From the NCBI GenBank assembly GCA_000827265.1, contig KN834764.1, positions 81,347-145,346 of the forward strand: a stretch of DNA of 64,000 bases. The letters run 5' to 3'. Of the stretch, positions 47,090-59,500 are shown one piece after another. The notes beneath the pieces are model-generated. The model did no database searches and had not been told where the DNA came from. It saw nothing but the letters and a program-made list of their open reading frames with translations. The translations under genes were made by a program, and so were the position numbers. Origin of the DNA: Collybiopsis luxurians FD-317 M1. Lineage: Eukaryota; Basidiomycota; Agaricomycetes; Agaricales; Omphalotaceae. The stretch's first letter is position 1. Each line of letters opens with the position of its first letter.

Positions 47090-47480
47090 TGTACAAAGTT
47101 GTGCAGCACCAAGTTAATCCTTCATCCTTTCAAGTGTAACTTTGCATTGGCAAGCATTTCTCTAGCTTCAGAGAATCTATTTTCCATCTGAGAAACATTG
47201 CCTAAGTGTTGAAGACATTGTGCAGCACCAAGTTGATCCCCATTTCTTTCAAATACAGCTTTTGCCTCTAAAGCAGTTCTTGGGCTTTAGAGCATTTATT
47301 CTCCATCTGGGAAATATCACCCAAGCTTTGAAGATACTACCACACCAAGTTGTTCCCCAATCCTTTCAAATGCAATTTTTGCCTCTGTAAGCATTTCTCT
47401 TGCTTCAAGGTTTTATTTTCTATCTGAGAAATATTACTCAAGCTTTGAAGACACTGTGCAGCTCCAAGGTGACCCCAATT
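47090..47480 (-). pseudogene. 3' part of NB-TPR STAND gene copy 2 (TPR repeats)
   Basis: Degenerate TPR units of the type AxxxFxxIGDQLGAAQCLQSLGDI, about 120 bp each, with stops and frame changes. The last host sequence (CCAATT then CT) continues directly with TTTGAAATACAACTTTT at 52231, so this is the continuation of the gene at 52231-54702, split by the Ngaro-like element. Confidence 0.75.
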
Positions 47481-47610
47481 CTATGGTGACTCATGAGGGA
47501 GTGAGAGAAAGCAGAGGAAGCAGGCACTGATGTATTGGGGACAAACAGACTATGTTTGGTTGCCCAATGCTCTCTCGCATGGACCTGATGAAGGGGGTCA
47601 ATGCTCAAGC
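47481..47610 (-). repeat. Ngaro-like terminal repeat B2
   Basis: Starts CTATGGTGACTCATGAGGGA and matches B1 (47960-48093) in direct orientation over about 130 bp with scattered differences. Confidence 0.85.
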
Positions 47611-47704
47611 TGGCACTGGGCAAAGTACATACTACATGGACAAGACTGCAGACTAAGACAAGGAAAAAAAAGAGAAAAAGAAGTGGGACAGTGGAAAGGG
47701 TGGG

Positions 47705-47959
47705 GCAAGAAAAACCTCAAGAGAGGCTATCGAACTGTATGTGAGATATGAGGAGAAAGAGATGAAAAATTTGAGACTGGCAAGAGTGCCATCATTTAAA
47801 CATGTCGCGAAACAATAACTGAGGGCCACAACTTGTCATGGCCCTCAGGACAAAGAGAAGAGGTCCAAAACAGTGGCAGAAGATGGAGGGAGCTAAAGAG
47901 GCACAAAAACTGACATCTTGTCTCATAGACCTCAGTTGAACTGCTTTTGACTGATCCAT
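47705..47959 (-). repeat. Ngaro-like internal repeat A2
   Basis: Direct copy of A1 (52015-52230): shared GCAAGAAAAACCTCAAGAGA, TTTAAACATGTCGCGAAACA and a TGACTGATCCA end. It carries about 40 bp missing from A1. Confidence 0.85.
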
Positions 47960-48093
47960 CTATGGTGACTCATGAGGGAGAGAGAGAGAGAAAGTGGAGG
48001 AAGCAGGCGCTGACATATTGGGGACAAACAGACTATGTTTGGTCACCCAATGCTCTCTCGCACAGACCCAATGAAGGGGGTCAATTCTCAAGC
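47960..48093 (-). repeat. Ngaro-like internal repeat B1
   Basis: Directly abuts A2 and matches B2 (47481-47610), ending at CTCAAGC in both. Confidence 0.85.
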
Positions 48094-48094
48094 C

Positions 48095-48960
48095 ACCACA
48101 GATGTGAAAGGAAGGTCCAGAGGACTGGGAGGTTGAGCAGGAGCAGAGACCCCATGAAGACAAGCAGAAAGGTGAAGCATGCAATCAACTGCAACATCAA
48201 GGTACAACTTATAAGTGTCACTATGCCAATGACCAAGCAGCTGGATCTCGTAGTCTGAGTATCTGGCTGCTGCAGCAGAAGAAGCTGTGTCCTGAGAAAC
48301 AAGAAGCATCCAGACCTGCTGATACAATATGAAGTTTCAAGGTGGAAATAAAGGAGGAACAATGGAGTGGGAGTCCATCAGTACCAGCAAACAGAGGAGC
48401 CTTATCTGGAAGTGGGTGGATGGAAAAGAGATGTTTTAGAGCTGAGACTGGACAAGTGGGAAGATGCAGTACCACTGCAATTATAAGAGTAACACCACAA
48501 TGAAAAGGGTCAGTTTTAGAAGAAGGCAGACTGAACAGACATGTGTTGGGTTGTCAATGGATGGGAGAAATTGGACAGAGTCCTGGGTAAGATGAACAGT
48601 GGGATCAAAAGTTTTGTGGTCACCAAGTGCAAACTCACCAGTCTGGAACAGAGCAGACCATGCGAGTTTTGATGCAGCATCAAAGATGGCATTGGGGACA
48701 GAGCCGAGATTGCCAGATAGTGCTGGAGCAGTAATAGCATGCAAAACATCCAGTGTAATTGGAAGCTTAGGGTTCTGACCCTTTTCTCCATAATACTGCT
48801 TGATTCTGCAAATGATGCATTGCAGGGTGACTGACTCACAAGCTTCAAAAGGAAGATCAGCATCAACATGAAGAGATTGAACACTTGACAAGTAAGCCTT
48901 GATGGTTTTGGGCTGTAGGGGATGCATCCCAAGTGAGGTGACCCATTCCTTCAGCACCAA
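48095..48960 (-). pseudogene. Tyrosine recombinase domain of the Ngaro-like element
   Basis: The minus strand reads the N-terminal core-binding part (LQPKTIKAYLSSVQSLHVDA, CIICRIKQYYGEKGQNPKLP) and then ASKLAWSALFQTGEFALGDH. The catalytic C-terminus has SGHSF, a frame change, then EIQLLGHWHSDTYKLYLDV, whose Tyr matches the nucleophile position of the LLGRW..SxxYxxY box. The HxxR arginine region is disrupted by the frame shift. Pseudogenised integrase of the element. Confidence 0.8.
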
Positions 48961-49189
48961 AATTAAGGCTGGAAGGAACTGGCCAGGGGATTCAAGGAGC
49001 TGCAGGTGAAGCCAGGCAAAGTCGATGTAAGATTTCTGACCGGTGGAATAAGTCTTTCAAGTACTGGCTGTGAGACCATGCCAGAGGAAGAATGCGACTT
49101 GAGGAGAAACACCAGAGTGCATTTTGTACCATTGAGATGGGACTTCAGAGAGCACTGCATGCAATTCAAGTGGGAGGCAAGCTGGAACA

Positions 49190-49680
49190 GCCAATTTTAC
49201 TGAAAACAAGAAGCAGTGTCAGCAAGTGCATTATTCAAAGATGAGACCCAAACACAAGAAAAAGAAAAACAGAGATAGGTGGCAAACACTGTCACCAGCT
49301 GGACCAGAGGCATGGAGAACACTGAGTGACATGTCCCTGAGGATAGCCAATCAACTACAGCTTGATTATTGCAGTGAAACACAATGTGAAGACCAGACCA
49401 TTCATTGCCCCAGCACAAGATGGACTGGACAATTGCATAAAGTTCCTTAAACTGAATGTTGCGACCCCAGAACTGTCAAGCAATGTGGGATGCAAACCAC
49501 CGATGACCAAAGACCCCAGAAAGACCCTTCCAACTGCTCACATCAGTATAAAGATCAAGGGAAGGCAGCAAGGGTTGCAGCAGCTGGACACCATTCCAGT
49601 GCTTACTGAAGGTAGGCCACCACACAATATTGGACTTGACACTGGAAGGGATGCAAAGCTTGGTAAATGAATTGTTGAAC
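49190..49680 (-). pseudogene. RNase H domain of the Ngaro-like element
   Basis: Recognisable by IVFHCNNQAVVDWLSSGTCH, where family members have Asp in place of the first Asn, and by NNALADTASCFQ, the counterpart of the NxxADALSR box. The Asp-to-Asn change would abolish catalysis. Stops interrupt the frame. Confidence 0.7.
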
Positions 49681-49862
49681 TTAGACTGAAAATCAAAGAT
49701 GCAGCATAAGAATGAGCGGGAGTGAGGGATAACCTGATAGCAGAATTGTAGGTACCCAGAGAGCTCTTGGACCTCGGTGAGTGAGCTGAATCACTTGGTC
49801 TCCCATTTGGCCAAAAGAGATGTCAGGTACAATAACTTGTTGTCCAGTAGATGAGCCTCCAT

Positions 49863-50612
49863 TCAGATTGAATCCAGGATGAGGCCAAGAAACTCAATGA
49901 CATGAGCTGGCCAGACCATTTTCGAAAGCTGAAAGTTTAATCCTAGCTGTTGACCAAGGGCCATAACCCACTTGATGGCGACATAACAGGATGCAAGTGG
50001 AGTATCAGCTGAAAAATTGAGGAAAAAATCATCCAAGTAATGACAAAGCACAGCTGGAATGTGCCGCTGAATGATCCAATGAAGAGCCTCAGTGAAAAGG
50101 TTGAGGATATATGGGGCATTATGCAACCCAAATGTAAGAACAAGGAGATAATAAAACTGGCCCTCCCAATGCAAGCCCAAGAGCTTCCAGTCCTGTACCC
50201 AAACAGGAATATGTTGAAATGCATCCTTCAGGTCTAACTTCACCATGAGAGACCAAGGTCCAGATTGTATAAGATCCTCAATGGCCTTTTCAAACTGGTC
50301 ATACTGAATAGCTGCTTCAGAGTCAGCGATACCATCATTGGCAGAGGTGCCACTTGTTGGCCAAGAAAGATGATTGATAATTTGAAGTTTAACAGGGTTG
50401 CACTTGCAGCTAACAACCCCAATTGGAGAGGTACAAAAGTTAGAGAATGGCAGGTTTGGGAAAGACCCAGCCAAGTGGCAGTTCTCCACCATGGTTTTGA
50501 CAGTAGAAGATGTGAATGAGGAATATTGATGAGCAGTCTTGAGATTCTGACAATGCTGAGAGTGATCAGATCTGACATAGCCAATATTAGCACCAAAGTT
50601 TATTATTTGCAT
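49863..50612 (-). pseudogene. Reverse transcriptase domain of the Ngaro-like element
   Basis: Open frame of about 249 codons with RT motifs: PVKLQIINHLSWP, SLMVKLDLKDAFQHIPV (motif A Asp), LTFGLHNAPYILNLFTEAL, and VLCHYLDDFFLNFSA (motif C YLDD). RT frame is intact here but flanking parts are broken. Confidence 0.85.
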
Positions 50613-50899
50613 TAGTGATGATACAAAGGTACAATTGGATAGTCAGAGAGATAAAATTCCCAAGCCAAAGCATTGAGAGAGGATGAAATAGGTTGTAAAT
50701 GGGTCGTAGTTGTGAGGGGTGCATTACAACAAGGATCTGTGTTCAGGTGAAGTGGAGGAATGGCAAGAGGAGGGAAAAAGGAAGCATGTGGTAACTGGGA
50801 TGGGAGAAAATCTGTGGCAGAAGAATCCAGAGACTGAGGAACCAAAGGAAGCTGCTGGCCTGAGTGAGCAGCAAAATAGTGGAAAGAGCGGTGCCATCG

Positions 50900-51787
50900 C
50901 TGACCTGCTCTGCCAACACCTCAGTTGTCCTTCTTTGAGCAATTCTTATCTGTGTGCTCCTTTGATTGACACTTTGCACACTGATGCAACTATTTGCATG
51001 GCGACACTGTGCAGGTACCTGAATTCCAGGCAAAGCAAACCTGCTGCTCCAACAGTAACCTCTTTGACTTGGATAATGAGGACACTGAACTGGAAGCAAC
51101 CAATCATCTAACCTGATCCTGACCCAAGAGAAATCACATCATCAACCCATAATCCTGAGTTGCCCAGCCTTCATATCCACCCTTGACCATTTCCCTTCAA
51201 CAGAGAGTGTGGAATTCCATGTGGTACTGCAGGACTGTGGGCCACTCATAACAGCTGTTGAGATTGTTGAGATGGTCCATGTACAGAAGCACACTGGTGG
51301 AAAGGGTTGTAACAATGTCAGCTTGCCCTCCAGAAAAAGTGAAGTAGATCAGAATACAAAAGTACAGGTTGAGTGGGGTGAGAAGAGCTGAGAGGGACGG
51401 GTAGTCCTTTGTTGAGGAGTCATGGGAGAGGAAGGAAGAGGTAGAACCGCTGTCATTGGCTTTTTCATGCAATTTCGAGTCCAGTTTATACAGATCCATG
51501 GGGCAAAGCTTGTGTTTTGTGATATCCAGTAGCATGGTCAGCTCCAAAGAGGGAAAGGCATCTAAAAGAGACTTACTCAGCAAAACTGGCCCAGCTGTAA
51601 AAGGCAGAAAGTTGACCTGAGGTGCACTCACTGCATGCTGCGAGGCCAGATTTTGAGCTGACTGATCACCCTGGACTGCCGTGAGCAGCAGCCGATAGAG
51701 CTGCTCGTTTGACAGTTGCAGCAAGGGGCTTTGGGCAGGACCGGAAGGATTAGAAGGGCTGGTGGGCAAGGGTGAGGGGTCACTCAT
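50900..51787 (-). pseudogene. Gag-like protein of the Ngaro-like element
   Basis: Starts MSDPSPLPTSPSNPSGPAQS at 51787, with Pro/Ser-rich N-terminus and VLLSKSLLDAFPSLELTMLL in a family-typical core. Near 51050-50940 a zinc-knuckle-like cysteine cluster reads CFAWNSGTCTVSPCK, stop, CAKCQSKEHTDKNC. Several stops break it. Confidence 0.75.
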
Positions 51788-52014
51788 GTCAGGAACCCAA
51801 TGAGAGTGGAATGAAGTGGACAGTGAAGGACTCAGAGACGGTGGGGAAAAATAGAGTGAGGCTGTTGCAAGAATGTCAGCGGGAACAGAGCCAATATGGA
51901 CAAATATACTGTTCTTTCTCCACTGAACATGACCAGTTCGAGGATTGCAAGCAAGACTGTACTCAGGCTTGTAGCTGACCAAGTCCGAATCAATGATGAG
52001 ACCTGCAAGAAAAA

Positions 52015-52230
52015 CCTCAAGAGAGGCTATCAAACTGTATGTGAGATATGAGGAGAAAGAGATGAAAAATTTGAGACTGGCAAGAGCACCATCATTTAAA
52101 CATGTCGCGAAACAATAACTGAGGGAAGAGGTCCAAAATGGTGGCAGAAGATGGAGGGAGCCAAAGAGGCACAAAAACTGACACGTGCTCATCTCATAGA
52201 CCTTGGTCAAACTGCTTTTAACTGATCCAC
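52015..52230 (-). repeat. Ngaro-like terminal repeat A1
   Basis: 5' terminal repeat on the minus strand, a direct copy of A2 at 47705-47959 with about 40 bp deleted. Confidence 0.85.
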
Positions 52231-54702
52231 CTTTGAAATACAACTTTTACCTCTATGAGCATTTCTCTGCTTTCAGTATATTTATTTTCATCTGAGAAAT
52301 ATTGCCCAAATTTTGAAGACACTGTGAGGCCCCAAAATGGTTCTCAGTTCTTTCAAATGAATTTTTTGCCTCTGCAAGCATATCTCTGGCTTGAGGGTAT
52401 TTATTTTCTGTCACAGAGCTACTTCCTAAGCTTTAAAGACACTGTGCAGCACCAAGTTGGTTTCCAATCTTTTGAAACACAACTTTTGCCTCTGCAAGCA
52501 CATCTCTGGCTTTAGGGTATTTATTTTCCATCAGGGAAATATCACCCAAGCTTTGAAGACACTGTGCATCACAAAGTTGATCCTCAACCCTCTCAAATAT
52601 AAATTTTGCCTCTGCAAGCTCATTTTTAGCTTCAAAGTCTTTATTTTCCACCTGAGAAATATTACCCAAGCCTTGAAGACACTGTGCAGTACCAAGTAGG
52701 TTCCCAATCTTTTCAAATGCAACTTTTGCCTCTGCAATTCTAATTCTGGCTTCAAAGTATTAATTTTTCATTAGAGCAATACCACCCAAGCTTCAAACAC
52801 ACTGTGCGGCACCAACTGGATCCCCAATTCTTCAAATTCAAGTTTTGCCTCTGCAACCATTTCTCTGGCTTCAGTGTTTTTACTGTCTACCCAGGAGATA
52901 TTACCCAAACTTTGGAGACACTGTGTCACACCAAGTTGGCTTCCAATCCTTTCTTTGCCTCTGCAAGCATTTCTCTGACTTCAGGGTATCAACTCTCCTT
53001 ATAAAAATCTCACCCAAACTTCAAAGACAGTGTGCAGCACCAAACTGATACCCAATTTTTTCAAATCCAAGTTTCGCCCTTAGAAACATTTCCCTGGCTT
53101 CATTCCAATTGTTTTCCATCCCAAAATTCTCTCCCAACCTTTGAAGACATTCAATGCTATATTTCACCCTCAAATCCACTGGAATATTCAAGCTAATATT
53201 TGACAAGGTAACTTGGACCCTTTTCATGTTCTCTCTAGCCTGCCTACTCCTGCCCATTTATCTCAGCGTGTATTCTTTTTGAATTCCAGGTTCATTTTCT
53301 TTTTATTCCTCAGGACCCAGCTGTGCCAGAGCAATATCAATTAATGAAACTGTCACAGGAAAGAATTTGCTGTAGAGGCTTACTGCATCACATGCATTAC
53401 CTGTCATATGAAGTTGCTTTCCAATTACTTTCACAATGTTTGCAATGTGAAGCTCAATAATATCCTGAATACTACTTCCACAAGGCCCATGTTCCTCCAA
53501 TAATTCCACATAAGATTTTCCCATTTGATTCAAATTCTCTGCTTCTGCTGGATACTTTTGCTGTATATATTCCCGTACAGGTGATAACATCTTCAGTGAC
53601 TCTCTCTCCTGAAATACCAAAGCAAATTCAAGAAGCTGGACTACTAATATTTTTAAAATAGCACCGGATGCCAAAAACAGTTTGTTCAGATGCTCCTGCC
53701 ATGCTGGTAGTCTATTTGGAAGGTATGATAAAATCGATAGTAAGCTTATACATTCTGGGTTACAATTTTTAAGCATATGAAGTGACAAATCAATAGAAAT
53801 AGCAACACTTATCAGTCGACTTTCTCTTTCCCTATTTCTTAACATCATTATCTTCTGATCCTTCCATCCCTCGATCAAAGTATCTGGTCCCAGCTGCTTT
53901 CTTCTGAGCTGTGCAATTAAACAAATTGCAAGAGGCATACAATCCAGCTCATATGATCATTCAATGTCCAATCCAGCTTTTCACACTCTTCTCCTAGTGA
54001 GTTAGAAATCAACATCAAAGCTTGTCTAGCTTCTTCCAATTTCAATGGAGTTAAGCCTGTTTCTCCACCAAGCTTTACCCGATTTTTGGTTCCTGGACCA
54101 TTTGCTGCTCTCATGGTCAAAATCACAGATACTACCCTCTGGTCCAATATATGATCAACCAGATTTTGCACCGCGATTTGATTATCAGCCCCATTTCATG
54201 GTGTTTCAAAATTGACCAGCACAACTTGAAGCAAGATTGGCCTTTGAGATGATGCCAAGAACATTTCCAATACTTCATATCCAGTCTTGCCTTCTGGGAT
54301 CAATAATTGCAGTATTTGAGTCAACATCTGAATCAGACTCGAGGAACAAAGTAAACTTTGTCGCGAAATTTTTTCCTTCTTGAGAATATGCAAGGCCGGA
54401 GCAGTTTTCTCCATTCCACCTGCTCGCGGTATAGCCAAATGGGTTGGTTCATTCCGAAGCAATCTGCCAACAGCTTCAGCTATGATTTCCTCCCTTCCAG
54501 TAAAGACACTTGGAGCAGCTGGAGTTCTCAGCTTGGTTTGCCTGTATAATTAGAATTGACTGCGTCACAGCTCCAAAATGCAGGGACAATATTTGATATC
54601 TTACTCATATGTGATTATAGGATTCTAAGCTATCTGTGTTACACCAGTGTTATAATTGAACTGGCCACTGTGAATTAACACGTGGTGAACTTGGCTGAAC
54701 AT
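52231..54702 (-). pseudogene. NB-TPR STAND (NLR-like) gene copy 2, 5' part
   Basis: Start MFSQVHHVLIHSGQFNYNTG (54702). An intron leads to PSVFTGREEIIAEAVGRLLR and the NTPase P-loop, degraded to AIPRAGGMEKTAPAL (first Gly to Arg, Gly before Lys to Glu). The middle region (about 54170-53303) has LDWTLNDHMSWIVCLLQF, LPLAICLIAQL (GLPLA-type motif) and a winged-helix-like part LLSILSYLPNRLPAWQEHLN. TPRs follow from 53260: IPVDLRVKYSIECLQRLGEN, FQKIGNQLGAAQCLQSLGDI and others, each about 40 residues. Stops and shifts throughout, and the TPR region is split by the Ngaro-like insertion; the remaining repeats are at 47090-47480. Architecture is N-terminal motif, NB, helical domain, TPRs. Confidence 0.8.
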
Positions 54703-54826
54703 ATTTGTCAATCGAACAGTCAAGATGGAGGTTCAAGTTCAAGCTGCGATTGTCACACTGTAACAGCTCAACACAATCTTTACGGTAAGCTTGATCAGCT
54801 ATGCCCGGCTTCCTTCTTACGCATGC

Positions 54827-55954
54827 TATTTTTTTAAAATTTTATTTAAAACTCTTCATTGCCACAGGTAAGTAAGTCTAAGTACTAAGGAGAGCCATAA
54901 CAATAGTTAGTTGTGCTCCATTTTCTTTTGTGTTTTCCTCTTGTGGGTGTCTGTGGGGGTTGTTGTAGCTACAGGTAATGTTTGTGGTATGTATGTAGGT
55001 AAATGTGTGGGGATGTGCTCAGTTGGATGACCTGAATAAAATAGATAACTGTCAGAGGAGGGATCGGCTGCCTGACACTTCTCCCTCTCTGTGATAGGGA
55101 AGACACTAGGGAAAAACCAAGCCCCTTTTCACAGGCATAACCGCTCTGTGGCTTGTGCTCTTGCGGGGCTTGGGCGACGGGTCTGGTGCTCCTCCACACC
55201 TGATGAGTCAAAACCCACGCTACTAATGTTGAAGTCAGCGCACCAGTGTCCGGTTGAGGGAGTTGTGTGCAGGTGAGATGGTGTGTGGGGGGGATACAAG
55301 CAATTGGGATGTAGTATAGGGTCTATGTATTAGTTATTTTCTTCAGATGGATCGGGGTCATCTATGATTTCCTCTCTCCAGTCTGCCTCTGGGTGGCATT
55401 GGGGTCTAGATGTATGTTGAGGTACTCGTCTAGGTTCCCATTGCAGCTGCGAAGTGTGAGTTCCGGCTCAGTTGAGGGTTTGCAGGTGTTGCCATTGCGC
55501 GTGAACGCTCCGGACTTCCCTATGAAGGAGACGAGGGCGTCTATGCCCTCCAATGACCTGAGGATTTCTTCTAGGCTTAGGTCTTGGGACACTTTCCGAA
55601 GAATGTGTCTATGCTGTTCATATCTAGGGCACTCTTGAAGGATGTCCTCGCGTGTCTGATGTGGTTCGCCACGAGAGCAGTCAATGTTCTTAGATGGTAC
55701 AAATTTGGAGAAGTACCCGCCTATGTAGCCGTGGCCTGTCCAGCATTGCATGAGCCTCCCGAAGATCTTTCTTGGGGTCTCTTTTAGGTGCTGGGTTGGT
55801 TTGAGGGGTGGGGGACTGTGGTTGGCGATGGCAAAACATCCGTGGACTGATCTGTTTTCCCAGACTTTCTTCCATTCTAGCTCAGTTCTCTTTGTGCTCA
55901 TGTGTGATGCATTGGTTCTCGACCGGACCCAGACAGCCTCGTTCGGGCGGTCCG
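54827..55954 (-). mobile_element. 5'-truncated non-LTR (LINE) retrotransposon
   Basis: Flanked by a near-perfect 15-bp target duplication, CCTTCTTACGCATGC (54812-54826) and CCTTCTTACGTATGC (55955-55969). The minus strand carries the end of the LINE ORF2 (55901-55362) and a 3' end with an A-rich tail next to the left duplication. The 5' end is truncated, as usual for target-primed reverse transcription. Confidence 0.82.
55362..55901 (-). pseudogene. C-terminal fragment of LINE ORF2
   Basis: Encodes the region after the reverse transcriptase and RNase H: GHGYIGGYFSKFVPSKNIDC and RGEPHQTREDILQECPRYEQ with HRHILRKVSQDLSLEEIL. This CxCGE..QTREHIL.ECP.Y zinc-binding pattern is typical of fungal non-LTR elements; one Cys of the usual CPCGE is replaced here (CSRGE). 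No RT domain remains. Confidence 0.85.
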
Positions 55955-55969
55955 CCTTCTTACGTATGC

Positions 55970-56577
55970 ATCTATTGAAAGATGGTCACTGGTGGGGTAA
56001 CTAGTTTTGCTCTAACGGCTTCCTGCAAGAACTGCGGGAAGAAGTAACTTAGGGATCACCTACGTACGGGTGCCATCTTCGGCCCTCACGATACCCATGA
56101 TGGCTTCGTGGCACCCGTACAAGCCGTATACGGCACAGCGCAGCAGATTGGATGCCGTTGATATGTGCATCAGAAAGCCAGTTTACACTGTGTGGCATAT
56201 TGATCGCCTCAGTCATAGTCTAAAAGATACCTGCGAGGGCCCAATGAAGACCCGTGCTAAGTACTTTTGTGTCGTGACGATTTTTCTATTGCATGTTATT
56301 TTTCATTCTATTTGCTAAAGCTTTCCGCCGCTTACTTCACTTTTGATATTTCTCAAGATTTTACTAGTGGCAATACATAGCTACTAAACAGAAGGAAAGT
56401 CGGGACTCTGCACCCTCCATATAACACGAGTGCGCAAAAAGAAAACTCGTGGAATTTGATGAGTCACCATGTGATCTCGTGACTGAATCCTTCTTGTCCT
56501 GGACCCTCTTCGTCGGCGACAAGCAGCCAGCCGTAATTGTCTCTACCTGTTGTCAATTCATATCGTTGGATACATAC
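55970..56577. other. Intergenic DNA and 5' region of the chromodomain gene
   Basis: No gene recognised. An in-frame upstream ATG at 56449 could extend the chromodomain protein by 43 residues, but the extension has no family similarity. Confidence 0.45.
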
Positions 56578-59500
56578 ATGAGCAATCCTTCGGATGAGGA
56601 GACCCAGTTCATCCCGCAGTCGGGCGACGAAGATACTCTCTGGGAAGCAGTTGCCATTGTTGCAGAGAATGCCAAGTTATACAAGATTAAATGGGCTGGC
56701 TTCGATCCTGCCACTGGGAAACCCTGGGCAGACAGCTGGGTCGCGAAGCACGATGTGACGCGAGATCTGGTTGAAGCATGGAGAGTAAGTCATCCACGAA
56801 AATCCACTTCAGCTACTCGTACGTGCTATCTCAGTTCTATTGTTGATCAAAGTTCAACTGCTCCAATTTGCAGCCGCCAGTAAAAGGAAATCCAAAAAAC
56901 GCTCAAGTAGCAGCGCAGTATCCGAAATTACAACAAAGTATATCTCACGTCCAAAAACCACCTCTGTCGTCGAACGCAGACTTGACGAGTATGATGAGCC
57001 ACCAATAGCAGGACCGTCTAAACCGCGCACGAAGAAACGCAAGCATTCTCCTGGCGAGATTGGTGATGATTCAGTCTCCGCGACCTTGATCCGGTCCAAG
57101 AAATCGGCGCTAAAATCTGATGACGAGGAGGAAGCCGAGCCCCCCGCGAAGAAGAGGCGGAAGGGAAAGGACAAAGAGAGGGAGGTGGAAGAAGTCACAG
57201 AGACCGAGATCTCTGACCGCATAAATCACGATAAACGAAAAACGCCGGCGCATAAAACACCTACGAAGCCGCGTACAACTTTCAAGCCTGGCGCTGTTCC
57301 TAGCCTTAGTCACGTCCTCATTGATTCTACAAAGAAATCTTCTAAGGGGAAAGAGCAGCAGGCAAACTTTGCAGAAGAGACACTTTCAAGAGATAGCGCG
57401 AAGACTATTACCCCCGCGTCAAAGGATCATCATTCCAAGGTAGCGGGGCGAGAGGAATTGGAGGAGGTGGAAGTGGGAACGGGAGTGGCGGAACGGTGGA
57501 CGATGCCGACATTGCCGAAAACAGTCTACGAAGAAGAGGAACCGCCTATGCCTCGAGGATTGTCCAGAGCTAAAGTCGCCCCTTCGACCTCGGATGAGGA
57601 TCGTCCGCCGAAAGCTCTGACGAAACGACCAAGGCAACCGAAAGCCAAATCCAAACGTAACATTCCGTCGGATGATGAACCTGAATCAGAGGATGACATT
57701 GAAGTATTTGATCCACCAGTCAAGTCAAGGACCGCACCGATTGTTGATAATCGGCCTTCTCCAGTAGAGGCAATGCCAAAAGAGAGCAGTTTTGTCCTGA
57801 ACCCGAATTCTCCTCTCGCGCAGAAGTCCAATATTCCAACAGTAAGCGAAATCTCTCCCCGGAAGTCATCGGATAATTTTTCGAGAGTATCCTCGTCTTC
57901 GAAATCTAGACCTGTGCCCCTTCCACCCAAATCTGCACATCCTTCCGCCGTCGAATTCGCGCCTGCACCACCGCGGAGTCGCTCTCCCCACCCTCTACCC
58001 CAACTCCAAATCTCATCAAAACGGCCTGTGCCTGAGCCTGTTTTATCCCCTGGCGCCCTTCTACGACTGAAAGAGTTTGACGAATTCTTCGCATCCCTCC
58101 CTTCTGCTCACCCACCGCCACCGGATCCCATGCCCGTCGAAAAGCTTGTTGACGAGGGTGTCCCAGACCCGCAGGATGCCATCGAACCCGAGCCGGTGCC
58201 AGTTACAGCTACGCAGCTCAGCAACGAATCGTCCATTGTTCCGGAAACAGAGCCCGGCAACTTGTCACTTTCACAGTCGCAGCATGATCTGGTTCCTCAA
58301 ATCTCACCTCCCCGCCTTTCCCCTCCACCTCCACCTCGTCTTTCGCCTCAATTATCACCTCGTCTTTCCCCGTCACCACCTCGTCTTTCTCCACCACCAT
58401 CTCGTCTTTCTCCACCACTACCTCGTCTTTCTCCACCACCACCTCGTCTTTCTCCACCACCATCTCGTCTTTCGCCTCCACCTCCTGCTCGTCTTTCTCC
58501 TCCGCCTGCTCCACTTCCCCGCTCTCCCGTGAAGCCCAGTAGCACCAACGGACATGAGACGAATCAGATTAATTCGCTGCCTGCGCAACCATCCGGACTC
58601 TCGCCGAAAGGTAAGCGACGAGTCGACAATCTTGACCCAGGGCTGTCCGAACATGATCTTAATATCAGTCGAGTAAACGCAAAAGTGGCGGCGGCGGCAT
58701 CGAATGTACCTGTGCATTCCAATCACAATTCCAAGCTGCAGTCAAAGTCGAAGAAAAAGCTTGGTCCCATCCCAGTCGTTTCACCGTCTACGTTCTATCC
58801 ACATCTCCCCTCGGCAGCTGGGAACAGAGGCAAAGAACGTGAAGACGACGCCGACGCTGAAGTCAATGAAACGATTGACCAGTGGCCGTCTCCAGCACCT
58901 AATGGCAAGCCTCCTTCAAAGATGGAGATATTGCGGAGTGGTCTTAGTCGTAATCTCAATAGCGATGCTAGGGGTCTCGCTGCGTTGATAGCTAGGCCTA
59001 AGATGGATGTGGATGGAGATGCTGAGCCAGATGCGGAGGCGGAGGCAAAGGCGATACTACCCGCCGATGTTTCGATAGACGACAAACCTATACCTCAGTT
59101 CCAGCAACAGCTGGCAATGAAGAATGTCGTCCAGTCTTCGCAGGACAGTGAGGTGCTAGCTATGCAGATCCGAACCCGTGGTCCAGAAATGGCGGAAGCG
59201 AGGAGGAAGCAGCAGAGGATTGAGTTGGGCTTGGATCCTTTGGAAGGGAGAAAGAGGAGAAGTCTGGACGAGATAATGGGTAAAGGGAAGCAGAAGGAGA
59301 ATCAGGAGAAAGAACGGGAACAGGAGGTAGTCGAACGACAGTCTGATCGACGGAGAGAGGTGGGGGAGATGATGGAGGACCTAGCTCCTAGCAACCTGGC
59401 GGAAGTATTTAACGCCCTTAGCGACGAGCCGAACAAAGACGTGGATGGGGGGCAGGACAATGATCCCGAAAATATGGTGAGCGATTCATCTTTTCCGTTA

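Larger units (their letters stand above)
47481..52230 (-). mobile_element. Ngaro/DIRS-like tyrosine-recombinase retrotransposon (degenerate)
   Basis: Read on the minus strand the order is A1 repeat, gag-like ORF, reverse transcriptase, RNase H, tyrosine recombinase, then B1-A2-B2 repeats. This split direct repeat layout is the hallmark of Ngaro-type elements. The insertion lies inside one TPR unit of the STAND gene with only CT shared at the junction and no target duplication, as expected for recombinase-mediated integration. Several frames are interrupted by stops or shifts, so the copy is probably dead. Total length is about 4.75 kb. Confidence 0.88.
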
